A stretch of 35,293 nucleotides of DNA from Eubacteriales bacterium (GTDB lineage: Bacteria > Bacillota > Clostridia > Lachnospirales > Lachnospiraceae): contig JAUNFZ010000027.1 of assembly GCA_030524785.1 (NCBI GenBank), positions 1-35,293 of the forward strand, in the 5' to 3' direction. Made by a program: the position numbers and the translations under genes. The notes beneath the pieces were generated by a model, which ran no database searches, was not told the origin of the DNA, and worked only from the letters and a program-made list of their open reading frames with translations. Below, piece after piece: positions 1 to 8,650 of the stretch (the first letter of the stretch is position 1; each line of letters opens with the position of its first letter).

Positions 1-191
1 ACACAGATGAAATCGTATCCAGCGATATCGTTGGTATGAGATTTGGTTCTCTGTTCGATGCAACACAGACCATGGTAGTAAATCTGGAAGACGGCACTTC
101 TCAGGTACAGGTTGTTTCCTGGTACGATAACGAGAACTCTTACGTAAGCCAGATGGTTCGTACAATCAAGTACTTCAGCGAGCTGGCATAA
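1..191 (+). CDS. gap: Glyceraldehyde-3-phosphate dehydrogenase, C-terminal end (partial)
   Basis: Only the last 62 codons are present, reading from base 3 to the TAA at 189-191. The tail contains [13 protein letters not shown], the family's typical C-terminal stretch, followed by a final helix ending in FSELA. The enzyme oxidises glyceraldehyde 3-phosphate to 1,3-bisphosphoglycerate with NAD and phosphate. It is followed by pgk and tpiA in the same direction, the standard Firmicutes glycolytic order. Two hairpins lie between it and pgk, so at least part of its transcript probably ends before pgk. The start lies outside the window. Confidence 0.96.
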   Translation, partial: TDEIVSSDIVGMRFGSLFDATQTMVVNLEDGTSQVQVVSWYDNENSYVSQMVRTIKYFSELA

Positions 192-211
192 GTATATTAT
201 CAAGACCTGTC

Positions 212-247
212 AGAGGTCCGGTCTTAGGACCGGGCCTCTACTTTTAC
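212..247 (+). terminator. Rho-independent terminator after gap
   Basis: A 12-bp stem (212-223 with 228-239, one G-T wobble) closes over a 4-base TTAG loop and is followed by ACTTTTAC. Its position 20 bases after the gap stop fits a terminator or partial terminator for gap. Confidence 0.75.
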
Positions 248-248
248 T

Positions 249-306
249 ATAAAAGCCCAGTCTCCATGCAGGAATGTGAAGCACGAAGCAATTTGTGGGC
301 TTTTAT
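249..306 (+). terminator. Second hairpin in the gap-pgk gap
   Basis: ATAAAAGCCCA at 249-259 pairs perfectly with TGGGCTTTTAT at 296-306 across a 36-base loop. The T-rich 3' arm makes it terminator-like in both directions. It lies just upstream of the pgk ribosome site, so it may act as a second terminator or as a 5' leader structure for pgk. I see no convincing separate pgk promoter. Confidence 0.45.
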
Positions 307-339
307 GATAACAAAAATATAATAACGGAGGTTATTGAC

Positions 340-1563
340 ATGGGATTAAATAAGAAATCTGTTGATGATATCAACGCAAAGGGCAAACGCGTCCTGGTCA
401 GATGTGATTTCAACGTGCCGCTGAAGAACGGCGAGATTACAGACGAGACACGTATCGTGGCAGCTCTGCCGACCATTCAGAAGCTGATCAACGACGGCGG
501 CAAAGTGATTCTCTGCTCCCATCTCGGCAAAGTAAAGAATGGCCCGAACGAGGGCGAGTCCCTGGCTCCGGTGGCAAAGAGACTTTCCGAGAAACTCGGC
601 AAAGAGGTTGTGTTTGTTTCTGATTACAACGTGACCGGTGAGGCTGCAACAAAAGCGGTAGCCGAGATGAAGGACGGCGATGTGGTTCTTCTGCAGAATA
701 CACGTTTCCGCGGCGCAGAGGAGACAAAGAACGGCGAGCAGTTCAGCAAAGAGCTGGCAGACCTGGCAGATCTTTACGTATGCGACGCATTCGGTTCCTC
801 TCACAGAGCACACGCTTCTGTTGCAGGCGTAACGAAATTTATCACAGCAAAGGGCGGCGAGAACGTTGTCGGCTACCTGATGCAGAAAGAAATCAATTTC
901 CTTGGAAACGCAGTGGAGAACCCGGTAAGACCTTTCGTGGCGATCCTTGGGGGAGCAAAGGTTGCGGACAAACTGAACGTTATTTCCAACCTGCTTGAAA
1001 AATGCGATACGCTCATCATCGGCGGCGGCATGGCTTACACTTTCCTCAAAGCAAAGGGCTACGAGGTTGGAACTTCTCTGGTAGATGACGAGAAGCTTGA
1101 CTACTGCAAGGAAATGATGGAAAAGGCAGAGAAGCTTGGCAAGAAGCTGCTCCTTCCGGTTGATACCACGATCGCAAAGGAATTTCCGAACCCGATCGAT
1201 GCAGAGATTGAAGTATCTGTTGTAGATTCCAGCGCAATCCCGGCTGACATGATGGGACTTGATATCGGAACAAAGACAGCAGAGCTTTACGCAGACGCTG
1301 TAAAATCCGCAAAGACCGTTGTATGGAACGGACCTATGGGTGTATTCGAGAATCCGATCCTTGCAAAAGGAACTATCGCAGTGGCAAAATCCCTGGCTGA
1401 GACAGACGCAACCACGATCATCGGCGGCGGCGACTCCGCAGCAGCAGTCAACCAGCTTGGCTTTGGCGACAAGATGAGCCACATTTCTACAGGCGGCGGC
1501 GCTTCTCTTGAATTTCTTGAGGGAAAAGAGCTCCCGGGTGTAGCTGCAGCAGATGATAAATAG
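340..1563 (+). CDS. pgk: Phosphoglycerate kinase
   Basis: This 407-residue cytosolic glycolytic enzyme transfers phosphate from 1,3-bisphosphoglycerate to ADP. Family signatures are visible in order: [12 protein letters not shown] near residue 20, SHLGKVK, the [12 protein letters not shown] hinge region, [11 protein letters not shown] and GGGDSAAAV near the C-terminus. Length is close to the usual 390-420. An in-frame start at 295 would add 15 residues, but the ATG at 340 has a GGAGG 9 bases upstream and gives the normal N-terminus, so I chose it. tpiA begins 31 bases after the stop, which suggests co-transcription. Confidence 0.97.
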   Translation: MGLNKKSVDDINAKGKRVLVRCDFNVPLKNGEITDETRIVAALPTIQKLINDGGKVILCSHLGKVKNGPNEGESLAPVAKRLSEKLGKEVVFVSDYNVTGEAATKAVAEMKDGDVVLLQNTRFRGAEETKNGEQFSKELADLADLYVCDAFGSSHRAHASVAGVTKFITAKGGENVVGYLMQKEINFLGNAVENPVRPFVAILGGAKVADKLNVISNLLEKCDTLIIGGGMAYTFLKAKGYEVGTSLVDDEKLDYCKEMMEKAEKLGKKLLLPVDTTIAKEFPNPIDAEIEVSVVDSSAIPADMMGLDIGTKTAELYADAVKSAKTVVWNGPMGVFENPILAKGTIAVAKSLAETDATTIIGGGDSAAAVNQLGFGDKMSHISTGGGASLEFLEGKELPGVAAADDK

Positions 1564-1594
1564 AAATCATTATATTTTAAGGAGAGACACGATC

Positions 1595-2344
1595 ATGGCA
1601 AGAAAGAAAATTATCGCTGGAAACTGGAAAATGAATATGACTCCCAGCGAAGCAGTAGAGCTTGTAAATACATTAAAACCGTTGGTAGCGAACGACGAAG
1701 TTGACGTTGTTTTCTGCGTTCCGGCAATTGATATTATTCCTGTAATGGAAGCTGCAAAGGGCTCCAACATCCAGGTTGGTGCAGAGAATATGTACTTTGA
1801 GGAAAAGGGCGCTTACACAGGCGAAATTTCCCCGAACATGCTGACAGACGTTGGCGTAAAATACGTAGTTCTCGGCCACTCTGAGAGACGTGAATACTTC
1901 GCTGAGACTTCTGAGACTGTAAACAAGAAAATGCTGAAAGCATTCGAGCACGGTATCACTCCGATCATGTGCTGCGGCGAATCTCTGGAGCAGAGAGAGC
2001 AGGGCATCACGATGGACTGGATCCGTCAGCAGGTAAAGGTTGGTTTCTTGAATGTAACCGCAGAGCAGGCTAAGACGGCTGTGATCGCTTACGAGCCGAT
2101 CTGGGCAATCGGAACCGGCAAGACTGCTACCACAGAGCAGGCCCAGGAAGTATGCAAGGGCATCCGCGACTGCATCGCTGAGATCTATGACGAGGCGACT
2201 GCAGAGGCAATCCGCATCCAGTATGGCGGATCTGTAAATGCGGCAACCGCTCCGGAGCTGTTTGTACAGCCGGATATTGACGGCGGCCTGGTAGGCGGCG
2301 CAGCGCTGAAACCGGATTTCGGAAAGATTGTGAATTACAAATAA
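1595..2344 (+). CDS. tpiA: Triosephosphate isomerase
   Basis: This 249-residue cytosolic TIM-barrel enzyme interconverts dihydroxyacetone phosphate and glyceraldehyde 3-phosphate. Visible catalytic motifs are AGNWKMN at the N-terminus (Asn and Lys), GHSERR (His), [15 protein letters not shown] (Glu and the mobile loop), and YGGSVN with GGLVGGAAL (phosphate binding). The ATG at 1595 follows AAGGAGAG by about 9 bases. A longer in-frame start at 1553 overlaps pgk and adds no conserved sequence. It is the last gene of the glycolytic run. No strong terminator follows, only a weak hairpin ending in T-rich sequence around 2393-2415. Confidence 0.97.
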   Translation: MARKKIIAGNWKMNMTPSEAVELVNTLKPLVANDEVDVVFCVPAIDIIPVMEAAKGSNIQVGAENMYFEEKGAYTGEISPNMLTDVGVKYVVLGHSERREYFAETSETVNKKMLKAFEHGITPIMCCGESLEQREQGITMDWIRQQVKVGFLNVTAEQAKTAVIAYEPIWAIGTGKTATTEQAQEVCKGIRDCIAEIYDEATAEAIRIQYGGSVNAATAPELFVQPDIDGGLVGGAALKPDFGKIVNYK

Positions 2345-2431
2345 GCAAAATTATTGATAATCGATGCCAATAGATTCAAAATATACATCAGAAACTCCAG
2401 TTTTTTCTGTTGAATTGAAGAATATTATGGA

Positions 2432-2460
2432 TTGATTTTAGCACCGGATATTTGTATAAT
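2432..2460 (+). promoter_or_regulatory. Sigma-A promoter for the amino-acid ABC operon
   Basis: TTGATT at 2432-2437 and TATAAT at 2455-2460 are separated by exactly 17 bp, about 85 bp upstream of the binding-protein gene. A start site near 2467 would place the next hairpin (2471-2508) at the very 5' end of the mRNA. Confidence 0.7.
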
Positions 2461-2470
2461 AGCATTTGTA

Positions 2471-2510
2471 AAGCGCAAAGAAGCACATTCTTGTGTTTGT
2501 TTGCGCTTTT
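2471..2510 (+). other. Hairpin at the 5' end of the ABC operon transcript
   Basis: AAGCGCAAA at 2471-2479 pairs with TTTGCGCTT at 2500-2508, with further ACA/TGT pairing inside, followed by TTGC. It looks like an intrinsic terminator but lies immediately downstream of the promoter at 2432-2460. It could be the tpiA terminator overlapped by the next promoter, an attenuator, or a 5' stabilising stem. Confidence 0.55.
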
Positions 2511-2545
2511 GCTAACAACAAGAAAAATGGGATGAGGTGTGTATT

Positions 2546-3376
2546 ATGAAAAAGAAAAGCTTATGTGCATTGGCAGTCTGTGGTGCTGCAGTTTTGGGAA
2601 TGGCATCTGCTGCAAGTGCAGAGGAGGGAAAGGTATTAAAGGTTGCAATGGAATGTGCCTACGCTCCGTATAACTGGACGCAGCCGGATGATTCCAACGG
2701 TGCAGTGCCTATTTCAGGCAGCCAGGATTATGCAAACGGATATGATGTTATGATGGCAAAGCATATCTGCGAGGAACTGGGCTATGAACTTGAGATTGTA
2801 TCTCTGGATTGGGATTCACTGGTGCCGGCGGTACAGGCGGGAACAATCGACTGCGCGATTGCTGGACAGTCCATTACGTCTGCCCGTCTGGAATCGGTAG
2901 ACTTTTCCGAACCGTACTATTATGCGTCGATTATTACACTGGTGAAGGCTGACGGCGAATATGCTGATGCAGCGGGTGTTGCTGATCTGAAGGGTGTTAC
3001 CTGTACATCTCAGATCAATACGGTATGGTATGACACTTGCCTGCCGCAGATTGAAGATGCAAATATTCTTCCGGCGCAGGATACCGCACCTGCCATGTTG
3101 GTTGCTTTAAACAGCGGCGCCTGTGATGCGGTGGTGACGGATATGCCGACAGGAATGGCGGCATGCGTAGCTTATCCGAACTTCAAACTGCTGGATTTCA
3201 GCGGCTCAGATGATGATTTTGAGGTATCCGAGGAAGAAATTAATATTGGTATCTCAATAAAAAAAGGAAACACTGAGCTGAAGAAAGCCATTGACAGTGT
3301 TCTGGCTGATATGACCGCAGATGATTTCACAGCAATGATGGATGAGGCGATCAGCGTACAGCCGCTGTCTGAGTAA
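2546..3376 (+). CDS. Amino-acid ABC transporter substrate-binding protein
   Basis: A 276-residue family 3 extracellular solute-binding protein. An N-terminal signal peptide (KKK, hydrophobic stretch, ASA/EE cleavage site near residue 25) exports it. The mature start, VLKVAMECAYAPYNW, is the typical first strand of polar amino-acid binders. GYDVMMAKHICEELG, the FSEPYYYAS region and the Asp-rich AVVTDMPTG segment follow. There is no clear lipobox, so anchoring is uncertain. The ATG at 2546 has AGGTG just upstream; a GTG at 2537 would lie on the ribosome site. The permease and ATPase genes follow, so it captures a polar amino acid for import. The exact ligand cannot be read from sequence. Confidence 0.93.
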   Translation: MKKKSLCALAVCGAAVLGMASAASAEEGKVLKVAMECAYAPYNWTQPDDSNGAVPISGSQDYANGYDVMMAKHICEELGYELEIVSLDWDSLVPAVQAGTIDCAIAGQSITSARLESVDFSEPYYYASIITLVKADGEYADAAGVADLKGVTCTSQINTVWYDTCLPQIEDANILPAQDTAPAMLVALNSGACDAVVTDMPTGMAACVAYPNFKLLDFSGSDDDFEVSEEEINIGISIKKGNTELKKAIDSVLADMTADDFTAMMDEAISVQPLSE

Positions 3377-3403
3377 GCAGGTCAGCAGATATAGGTTTTA
3401 CGG

Positions 3404-3428
3404 TCCGGGCTGTGCAGCACAGCCCGGA
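3404..3428 (+). other. Intercistronic stem-loop between binding protein and permease
   Basis: A perfect 11-bp stem (TCCGGGCTGTG with CACAGCCCGGA) has a 3-base loop. No T-run follows, so it is not a full terminator. Such structures often protect the upstream mRNA and keep binding protein in excess over permease; that role is inferred here. Confidence 0.6.
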
Positions 3429-3465
3429 ATTACTGTGTGAGTGGGTTTTTAGATAGGAGGAAACT

Positions 3466-4257
3466 ATGCCTGAATCATTTGGAGGCAGAATTATATACTT
3501 ATTGCAGCAATATGGCCCGTCTTTTCTGCGGGGCGCCGGCGTTACTATGGCAATTGCGCTGGTGGGCACATTTATCGGCTGCGTGATTGGATTTGCGGTA
3601 GGTATTGTGCAGACGATACCGGTATCTAAGCGGGACGGACTTCCCAAGCGTATATTTCTGAAAGTGGTAAAGACAATTTTGAGCATATATGTGGAAGTTT
3701 TCAGGGGCACGCCCATGATGGTGCAGGCAATGTTTATTTACTACGGCCTTCAGTCCATGTGCAATATCAGTATGTCCATGTGGTTTGCCGCGTTTTTTAT
3801 TGTGTCGATCAATACCGGCGCATATATGGCGGAAACTGTGCGGGGCGGTATTCTCTCAATTGATATTGGACAGACAGAGGGTGCGAAAGCGATTGGCATG
3901 ACGCATTTTCAGACTATGACGAGCGTTATTCTGCCCCAGGCGCTGCGAAATATTATGCCGCAGATCGGCAACAACCTGATTATCAATATCAAAGATACCT
4001 GTGTGCTTTCCGTCATCGGTACAGTGGAGCTGTTTTTCTCTGCAAAGAGAGTGGCGGGAGCCTTCTATACATATTTCGAGGCGTTTACTATCGCCATGGT
4101 GATGTACTTTGTTCTGACCTTTACCTGCTCCCGTATTTTGCGGTGGATGGAACACAAGATGGACGGTCCGGACAATTATGATCTGGCAAGTTTGGATACG
4201 CTGACGCACACCAGCGGAATGTATCCTTTCAGGAAAAGGAGGTCGGGGGATGAGTGA
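3466..4257 (+). CDS. Amino-acid ABC transporter permease (HisM/GlnP family)
   Basis: A 263-residue inner-membrane subunit. Hydrophobic segments near residues 25-50, 85-115 and 200-225 and the permease motif around [21 protein letters not shown] (residues 138-158) identify the polar amino-acid permease family; that motif is the loop that docks the ATPase. [11 protein letters not shown] near residue 78 is also typical. It follows an AGGAGG site and overlaps the ATPase gene by 8 bases, indicating translational coupling. A second permease is absent, so it probably works as a homodimer. Confidence 0.93.
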   Translation: MPESFGGRIIYLLQQYGPSFLRGAGVTMAIALVGTFIGCVIGFAVGIVQTIPVSKRDGLPKRIFLKVVKTILSIYVEVFRGTPMMVQAMFIYYGLQSMCNISMSMWFAAFFIVSINTGAYMAETVRGGILSIDIGQTEGAKAIGMTHFQTMTSVILPQALRNIMPQIGNNLIINIKDTCVLSVIGTVELFFSAKRVAGAFYTYFEAFTIAMVMYFVLTFTCSRILRWMEHKMDGPDNYDLASLDTLTHTSGMYPFRKRRSGDE

Positions 4258-4990
4258 GGCAATCATTCAGGTGAGTCACCTGGGAAAAGAATTTGGAAGT
4301 CATTCTGTTTTGAAAGATATCGACTTTGACGTGCATCCCCAGGATGTTACCTGCATTATCGGACAATCCGGTTCAGGAAAATCCACGTTGCTGCGCTGTA
4401 TTAATATGCTGGAGATTCCAAGCTCAGGAGCAATTCTTTATCATGGGACGGACATTACGGACCGCAAGGTGGACGTGCCGGCATATCGTTCCAAAGTAGG
4501 TATGGTTTTTCAGAATTTTAATCTTTTTAATAATAAAACTGTGCTGGACAACTGCATGGTAGGCCAGGTGCGTGTTCTGAAAAAAAGTAAAGAGGAAGCC
4601 CGTCAAAAGGCGATTTTTTATCTGGAAAAGGTGGGAATGGCAGAGTACATCAACGCGAAGCCCCGTCAGCTTTCCGGTGGACAGAAACAGCGTGTGGCTA
4701 TTGCCAGGGCTTTGGCAATGGAACCGGAAGTCCTGCTGTTTGACGAACCTACCTCCGCACTGGATCCGCAGATGGTGGGAGAGGTGCTGCAGGTGATGCG
4801 TCAGCTTGTGAAGGATGGCCTGACAATGATTATTGTGACCCACGAGATGGCCTTCGCCCGGGATGTGTCAAAACGCGTGATTTTTATGGCGGAGGGCGTA
4901 ATTGAAGAAGATGGAACGCCTCAGGAAATTTTTGAACATCCGACCAGTGAAAAGACAAAAGAATTTCTGAGCAGATTTATTAACCAGTAG
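4250..4990 (+). CDS. Amino-acid ABC transporter ATP-binding protein (GlnQ family)
   Basis: A 246-residue cytoplasmic ATPase that powers the importer. Walker [10 protein letters not shown] is at residues 38-46, the Q-loop at VFQNFNLF, the ABC signature at [15 protein letters not shown], Walker B at [13 protein letters not shown], and the switch His in IIVTHEM. Length is normal for GlnQ/HisP. It overlaps the permease by 8 bases and is followed within 10 bases by a strong terminator, so it ends the operon. Confidence 0.96.
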   Translation: MSEAIIQVSHLGKEFGSHSVLKDIDFDVHPQDVTCIIGQSGSGKSTLLRCINMLEIPSSGAILYHGTDITDRKVDVPAYRSKVGMVFQNFNLFNNKTVLDNCMVGQVRVLKKSKEEARQKAIFYLEKVGMAEYINAKPRQLSGGQKQRVAIARALAMEPEVLLFDEPTSALDPQMVGEVLQVMRQLVKDGLTMIIVTHEMAFARDVSKRVIFMAEGVIEEDGTPQEIFEHPTSEKTKEFLSRFINQ

Positions 4991-4998
4991 CTAAAAGG

Positions 4999-5043
4999 GC
5001 CGCGCCTACAGAACATCGTAAGCGCGGCTTTTTCTATGAAAAT
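4999..5043 (+). terminator. Terminator of the amino-acid ABC operon
   Basis: GCCGCGC at 4999-5005 pairs with GCGCGGC at 5032-5038 and is followed by TTTTTCT. It lies between the convergent ABC operon and the YhcH gene on the minus strand. Confidence 0.8.
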
Positions 5044-5067
5044 TTTTGCAAAAGCTGCAGTGTATCG

Positions 5068-5529
5068 CTACAGTGCACTTACACGAACCTTTACCACGAC
5101 CTTGCGTATTGCCTCGGGTTTTGTCTGGCAGACGCAGGGGCGATGGATATCTTCCGGGAAAAAGATACTGAAACAGCCGGGGGTGGAAATTACAAAACTT
5201 TCATTTTCTAGGCCTTCGTAAAACCAGATATCCTCACCTTCCGGATGATCGCAGGGAGGACAGGAACCGGTATCCGGGGCAAATCCCAGCTTTTCCGTTC
5301 CCGATACTACAAATTGCACGTCGATGTATTCTTTATGAGCTTCCGGTTTTGTCTCCTCCAGGGGTTTGGTCTGGGCATCCATCAGGTTGGCAAAAATATC
5401 ATCTCCCTGAATTTCATAGCGTCCTGGCTCCATAGAGGTAAAGTCATGGGATTTGAGGAACTTCAGGGCAGTTTCAATTGCCTCCGGGTATGTTATACTG
5501 CTGCGTGTGTGAATAGATGAAAAAATCAT
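5068..5529 (-). CDS. YhcH/YjgK/YiaL family protein
   Basis: 153 residues, the usual length of this single-domain cupin-like family, which includes proteins linked to sialic acid and sugar-acid catabolism. Family features visible are GRYEIQGDDIFANL, EAHKEYIDVQFVVSG, the Asp/Glu-rich WFYEG region and FFPEDIHRPC near the end, where the His and acidic residues would bind metal. The ATG follows AGGAGCACATT. It starts 22 bases after the AlkD-like gene and is probably co-transcribed with it. The biochemical role here is unknown; sugar epimerisation or anomer handling is only a family-level guess. Confidence 0.9.
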   Translation of the reverse strand: MIFSSIHTRSSITYPEAIETALKFLKSHDFTSMEPGRYEIQGDDIFANLMDAQTKPLEETKPEAHKEYIDVQFVVSGTEKLGFAPDTGSCPPCDHPEGEDIWFYEGLENESFVISTPGCFSIFFPEDIHRPCVCQTKPEAIRKVVVKVRVSAL

Positions 5530-5551
5530 AATGTGCTCCTTTCGGGATAAT

Positions 5552-6244
5552 TTATTTGACTTTCAGCGTACGCAGATACGCTTTTTGATCTTCTGTAATG
5601 CGTCGGCTTTCCACAGCTTTCTGGATGGCCTTATTATGGGTCCATGGCGACAGTTTTTTCTCCTGAAGCCAGGGCAGAACATCCTGATACTGTTTGGCAA
5701 GGGCAGTGGCGAAGTACCAGGCGATCATCATATTTATGTAATACTCGTCCGATTTCACCGAAGCTACCAGCTTTGGATATTCGGGATCAAATTGATCGTC
5801 CAGATAAAACCGCATCAGCATGCCAATGGCAAAACGAACAGTGTAAGTCTGTTCAGAAACAAGCCAGAGCTTAATTTTCTCAAGCAGTTCTGACGGATGT
5901 TTGGCAAATACTTTGGGGGACATCAGGTCGCAGGTGGCCCAGTTGTCCACAAAAGGGAGAAATTCATCGAGAGCCGCAATTGTTTTTTCATAGTCCCCGA
6001 TGGATTCAATAAGAAACCCGTGCAGATTGTTTTCTTCGTAATACTGGTGCGGCAGCAGCTTCAGATATTCCGGGGCTTCTGGTGTTTTGGCAAAATCCTT
6101 TGCAAATTTGCGAAGCCTGGGCGTACGCACCCCGATGACTTTTTCGGGATCCACCGTGGGCATCAGGCGGCAATGAAAGCTGCGGTATTCCATGTCCTGC
6201 ATTTCAAACAGAGATGCCTGGATCGTTTCAGCAAGATGGTTCAT
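5552..6244 (-). CDS. DNA alkylation repair protein (AlkD-like DNA glycosylase)
   Basis: A 230-residue alpha-helical HEAT-like repeat protein. AlkD enzymes excise cationic alkylated bases such as N3- and N7-methylpurines. Catalytic-pocket residues appear to be present: W102 and D106 in VDNWATCD, and R137 in YTVRFAIGM, matching the Trp/Asp/Arg set of the family. GVRTPRLRKFAK near residue 38 is also typical. I chose the ATG at 6244 because AGAAAGGAT lies just upstream and the protein has normal length. The frame stays open upstream to 6460, but those 72 codons look non-homologous and cross a palindrome. YhcH follows in the same direction. Confidence 0.92.
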   Translation of the reverse strand: MNHLAETIQASLFEMQDMEYRSFHCRLMPTVDPEKVIGVRTPRLRKFAKDFAKTPEAPEYLKLLPHQYYEENNLHGFLIESIGDYEKTIAALDEFLPFVDNWATCDLMSPKVFAKHPSELLEKIKLWLVSEQTYTVRFAIGMLMRFYLDDQFDPEYPKLVASVKSDEYYINMMIAWYFATALAKQYQDVLPWLQEKKLSPWTHNKAIQKAVESRRITEDQKAYLRTLKVK

Positions 6245-6267
6245 ATCATATCCTTTCTGATGTGAAG

Positions 6268-6293
6268 GCATGCCGGAAATTTCCGGCATGCCC
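6268..6293. repeat. Perfect 26-bp palindrome upstream of the AlkD-like gene
   Basis: GGCATGCCGGAAA followed by its exact reverse complement, with no loop, sits 24 bases upstream of the AlkD start codon. It could be a repressor operator or an mRNA leader stem. No T-run follows on the minus strand, so it is unlikely to be a simple terminator. Confidence 0.6.
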
Positions 6294-6463
6294 TTAGTTT
6301 TATCATAGGAAACTGCGTTTCCATGATACAGAAATTGCATTTTCATATAGTTACCTGAACGAACTCCCCGGATATTCCGCAATTTCACCGCAGGCAATTT
6401 TTGCACCGGTGGCTCTGTCCGGCTGACGGAGCACAGCGCTTTTTCCAATTCCTGGATCATGGG

Positions 6464-6571
6464 CTATTTGCCGCAGGGAGGGCAGGCAGTCGGCTGATCA
6501 AAACCTAAGTTAAAGGCATAAAAATTCTTGCTGTCCAGTTTCTCCTGCACAGTCCGAAGCGTTTCACCGAA
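6464..6571 (-). pseudogene. cotJC: C-terminal fragment of manganese catalase (CotJC type), cut off by element 1
   Basis: Read on the minus strand up to the TAG at 6466-6464, this encodes FGETLRTVQEKLD, SKNFYAFNLGFD and a CPPCGK tail. The EKLDxKNFYAFNxxFD pattern is the C-terminus of CotJC-type manganese catalases. It has no start of its own, and an in-frame stop lies just upstream inside the element. The missing preceding part of the protein is at 13372-13735 on the same strand, 6.8 kb away, and ends in the same FGE codons. The two halves therefore belonged to one gene split by an insertion. A second fault, the missing N-terminus at the far side, means it would not be functional even if rejoined. 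Confidence 0.82.
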
Positions 6572-6587
6572 GCGTACTTATGTAAGC
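6563..6587. other. Element 1 left attachment site
   Basis: The core TTCACCGAA at 6563-6571 also occurs in direct orientation at 13371-13379. Catalase coding sequence continues on the outer (left) side. On the inner side TTATGTAAGC (6578-6587) is the mirror of GCTTGCATAA at 13350-13359, with one mismatch. Crossover is best placed at the TC dinucleotide at 6564-6565 (GA on the minus strand). Confidence 0.75.
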
Positions 6588-6595
6588 AGAAAGCA

Positions 6596-7552
6596 TCAGT
6601 ACAGATAATTGCAGTTTACGTAACCAAATTTGTCCAGCTTCGGTGAATATACATACCAGTAAGTGGAGTCGCTGGTATCCATAACCTGTACGGTATCTCC
6701 GCTGTAAAGGGATCCGATCTCATTTTTGGCGTCATAGCTTTTTGCAGTGCGCAGAGCCAGATAACCTTTGCTTACGCTGACTGTTTTCACAGGGCGGGAG
6801 CTGTCGGAATTGGAACTGTTTTTTACAAGATAATCCTTATTCACATAACCGTACTTGCTGTACTTCGGAGAATATACGTACCAGTAGGTGGAATCGCTGG
6901 TGTCCACAAGTTCCACAGTGTCGCCGGTATATAATTCGCCGATCTCGTTTGCCCGGTCAAAACTCTTTGCGGTGCGCAGAGCCAGATAACCGCTGGATAC
7001 GCTGACCGTTCTTGTTTCGCGGGAGGTATTTCCGCTGTACAGGTAATTTTTGTTTACATAACCGTATTTTCCGTGCTTCGGAGAATATACATACCAGTAA
7101 GTGGAGTCGCTGGAGTCGTAAACCTGCACGGTGTCGCCGGTGTACAATTCGCCGATCTCATTTGCGCGGTCAAAGCTTTTTGCGGTGCGCAGAGCCAGAT
7201 AACCGCTGGACACGCTGACAGTATAAGTGGCGTAGGAGCTGGCAGATATCAGGTAATTTTTGTTTACATAGCCGTATTTTCCGTATTTCGGAGAATATAC
7301 GTACCAGTAAGTGGAGTCGCTGGTATCGCTCACCTCCACGGTGTCGCCGGTGTATAATTCGCCGATCTCGTTTGCGCGGTCAAAACTTTTTGCGGTGCGC
7401 AGAGCCAGATAACCGCTGGACACGCTGACGGTGTAAGTAGTTCCGGCAGCGGAGCAGGACAGACTCTTTGCGGTGAAGGTAAGGCAAAGTGCCAGCGCAA
7501 AAAGCAGGAGCCATTTCAATAAAGCATTTTTCTGTAAAGCAGCAGTTTTCAT
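6596..7552 (-). CDS. Secreted protein with four SH3-like repeats
   Basis: 318 residues: a signal peptide (hydrophobic residues 12-29), then four tandem 61-residue repeats at about 41-101, 111-171, 182-242 and 257-317. Each repeat runs from TVSVSSGYLALRTAKS through GELYTGDTV and STYWYVYSPK to KYGYVNKNYL, a bacterial SH3 fold. Repeats 1-3 are nearly identical also at DNA level, repeat 4 has drifted. Such domains usually bind peptidoglycan or cell-wall polymers. No enzymatic domain is present. It lies 15 bases downstream of the beta-lactamase-like gene, in the same direction, and ends close to the element's left edge. Binding partner and function are unknown. Confidence 0.88.
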   Translation of the reverse strand: MKTAALQKNALLKWLLLFALALCLTFTAKSLSCSAAGTTYTVSVSSGYLALRTAKSFDRANEIGELYTGDTVEVSDTSDSTYWYVYSPKYGKYGYVNKNYLISASSYATYTVSVSSGYLALRTAKSFDRANEIGELYTGDTVQVYDSSDSTYWYVYSPKHGKYGYVNKNYLYSGNTSRETRTVSVSSGYLALRTAKSFDRANEIGELYTGDTVELVDTSDSTYWYVYSPKYSKYGYVNKDYLVKNSSNSDSSRPVKTVSVSKGYLALRTAKSYDAKNEIGSLYSGDTVQVMDTSDSTYWYVYSPKLDKFGYVNCNYLY

Positions 7553-7567
7553 TTTCTCAGTCCCCCT

Positions 7568-8560
7568 TTATTCATTGTAGTAACTGTAAATCTGATGGCT
7601 GATAGAGGCTATGGAGTTCTGCGCTGCGCCTACATCGCCAAGATTTTCGGACATAAATACGATAATTAAATCGTTTTTTGCATTATAGATAATGCCTGCA
7701 TCGTTTTCCACATCGGAGAGTTCTCCGGTTTTGTTTGCAACGGTAACGTCTGATGGAATCTGTGCCGGAATTTTGTGGCGTCTTGTCTGTGCAGCCAGCA
7801 GAGAGAGCATCGTATCTGCATAGGGATATTCGGAAGAATTTCCCTGATAGACCGCCTTCAGAAAATGTCCGCAGTCCGATACGGAGGTATAATTGTCGCC
7901 ATATTCGTTGCTCTGCAGCAGCAGCCGTCCCATGCTGGTACGGGTATAGCCGTGGGCCATACAGAAATCATTGACAATGGTCATTCCCGCAGAGGAATCG
8001 CCGCCGCCAAGGTAGCCCGTGAGCGTATTGGCCGCATTGTTATCGCTGACGGTAATCATGGAATAAAGGCAGGAATCCACATTGTCCTTTCCGTATTGTT
8101 CCGTCAAAGTTTCATAATTTTCATAAACAGCGCCCATGATATAAAGCTTAATCAGGCTGGCCGCCTGCATACTGTGATCTTCTATGCTGCCTTCGGAATC
8201 ATTGACCAGATCGCATACATAGACAGACCAGCTTCCATTTCCGGAAGGCAGAGAGTTCGTGAGCTGAGAAAGCAGCGTTTCCAGCTTTTCGTCCGTAGAA
8301 CTCTCCCCGGCGGTGGATCCGCCAAAGAACACGCCTTCCTGTGAGGAGTCAGAAGGAGGAGTAATCATGCCCATTTCTTCGGAAACACTGCCCTCAGGCG
8401 CAGGCTCCGGCGAATTGTCTTCCGATACCGGTGAAAGATTCGGCTGTTCGGCACGGCATCTGGGTGCAGCCATGAAGAAAAAAATGGCTGATATAATAAG
8501 AAATATAGCTGTTTTCCAGATAAACCCGGTGCAAAAACGCCGTGTTGAAAGCGGATGCAT
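7568..8560 (-). CDS. Secreted class A beta-lactamase-like serine hydrolase
   Basis: 330 residues. A hydrophobic N-terminal segment (about 15-32) acts as signal or anchor, followed by a Ser/Pro/Glu-rich linker (40-90) and a beta-lactamase/transpeptidase-like domain. Active-site motifs are S135-L-I-K138 (SxxK), SDN at 172-174 and KTG at 276-278. E218-Y-G-D-N222 has the spacing of the ExxxN deacylation motif, but the surrounding sequence differs from true penicillinases. It may be a beta-lactamase, a DD-peptidase or a wall-associated serine hydrolase; resistance is not shown. It forms an operon with the SH3 gene and is divergent from the small secreted protein and the two-component genes. Confidence 0.85.
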   Translation of the reverse strand: MHPLSTRRFCTGFIWKTAIFLIISAIFFFMAAPRCRAEQPNLSPVSEDNSPEPAPEGSVSEEMGMITPPSDSSQEGVFFGGSTAGESSTDEKLETLLSQLTNSLPSGNGSWSVYVCDLVNDSEGSIEDHSMQAASLIKLYIMGAVYENYETLTEQYGKDNVDSCLYSMITVSDNNAANTLTGYLGGGDSSAGMTIVNDFCMAHGYTRTSMGRLLLQSNEYGDNYTSVSDCGHFLKAVYQGNSSEYPYADTMLSLLAAQTRRHKIPAQIPSDVTVANKTGELSDVENDAGIIYNAKNDLIIVFMSENLGDVGAAQNSIASISHQIYSYYNE

Positions 8561-8650
8561 GTTATCATCTCCTTTTCCTGTCGCATCCTTTGATGACCGC
8601 CGCAGCGGTATAGCCTGGGATGTATTTGTTATAAAAATATTATAATATTA

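Noticed and set aside
346-1482. Long minus-strand open frame (378 codons) opposite pgk
   Set aside because: It mirrors a highly conserved glycolytic gene, has Cys/His-rich nonsense composition and no ribosome site; it is a codon-bias shadow.
6245-6460. In-frame 72-codon N-terminal extension of the AlkD-like protein
   Set aside because: A good ribosome site and the family-typical N-terminus are at 6244, and the extension crosses a perfect palindrome.
6606-7450. Regular repeats at 6606-7450 as a possible CRISPR array
   Set aside because: The repeats are about 200 bp apart and stay in one open frame; they encode SH3-like protein repeats.
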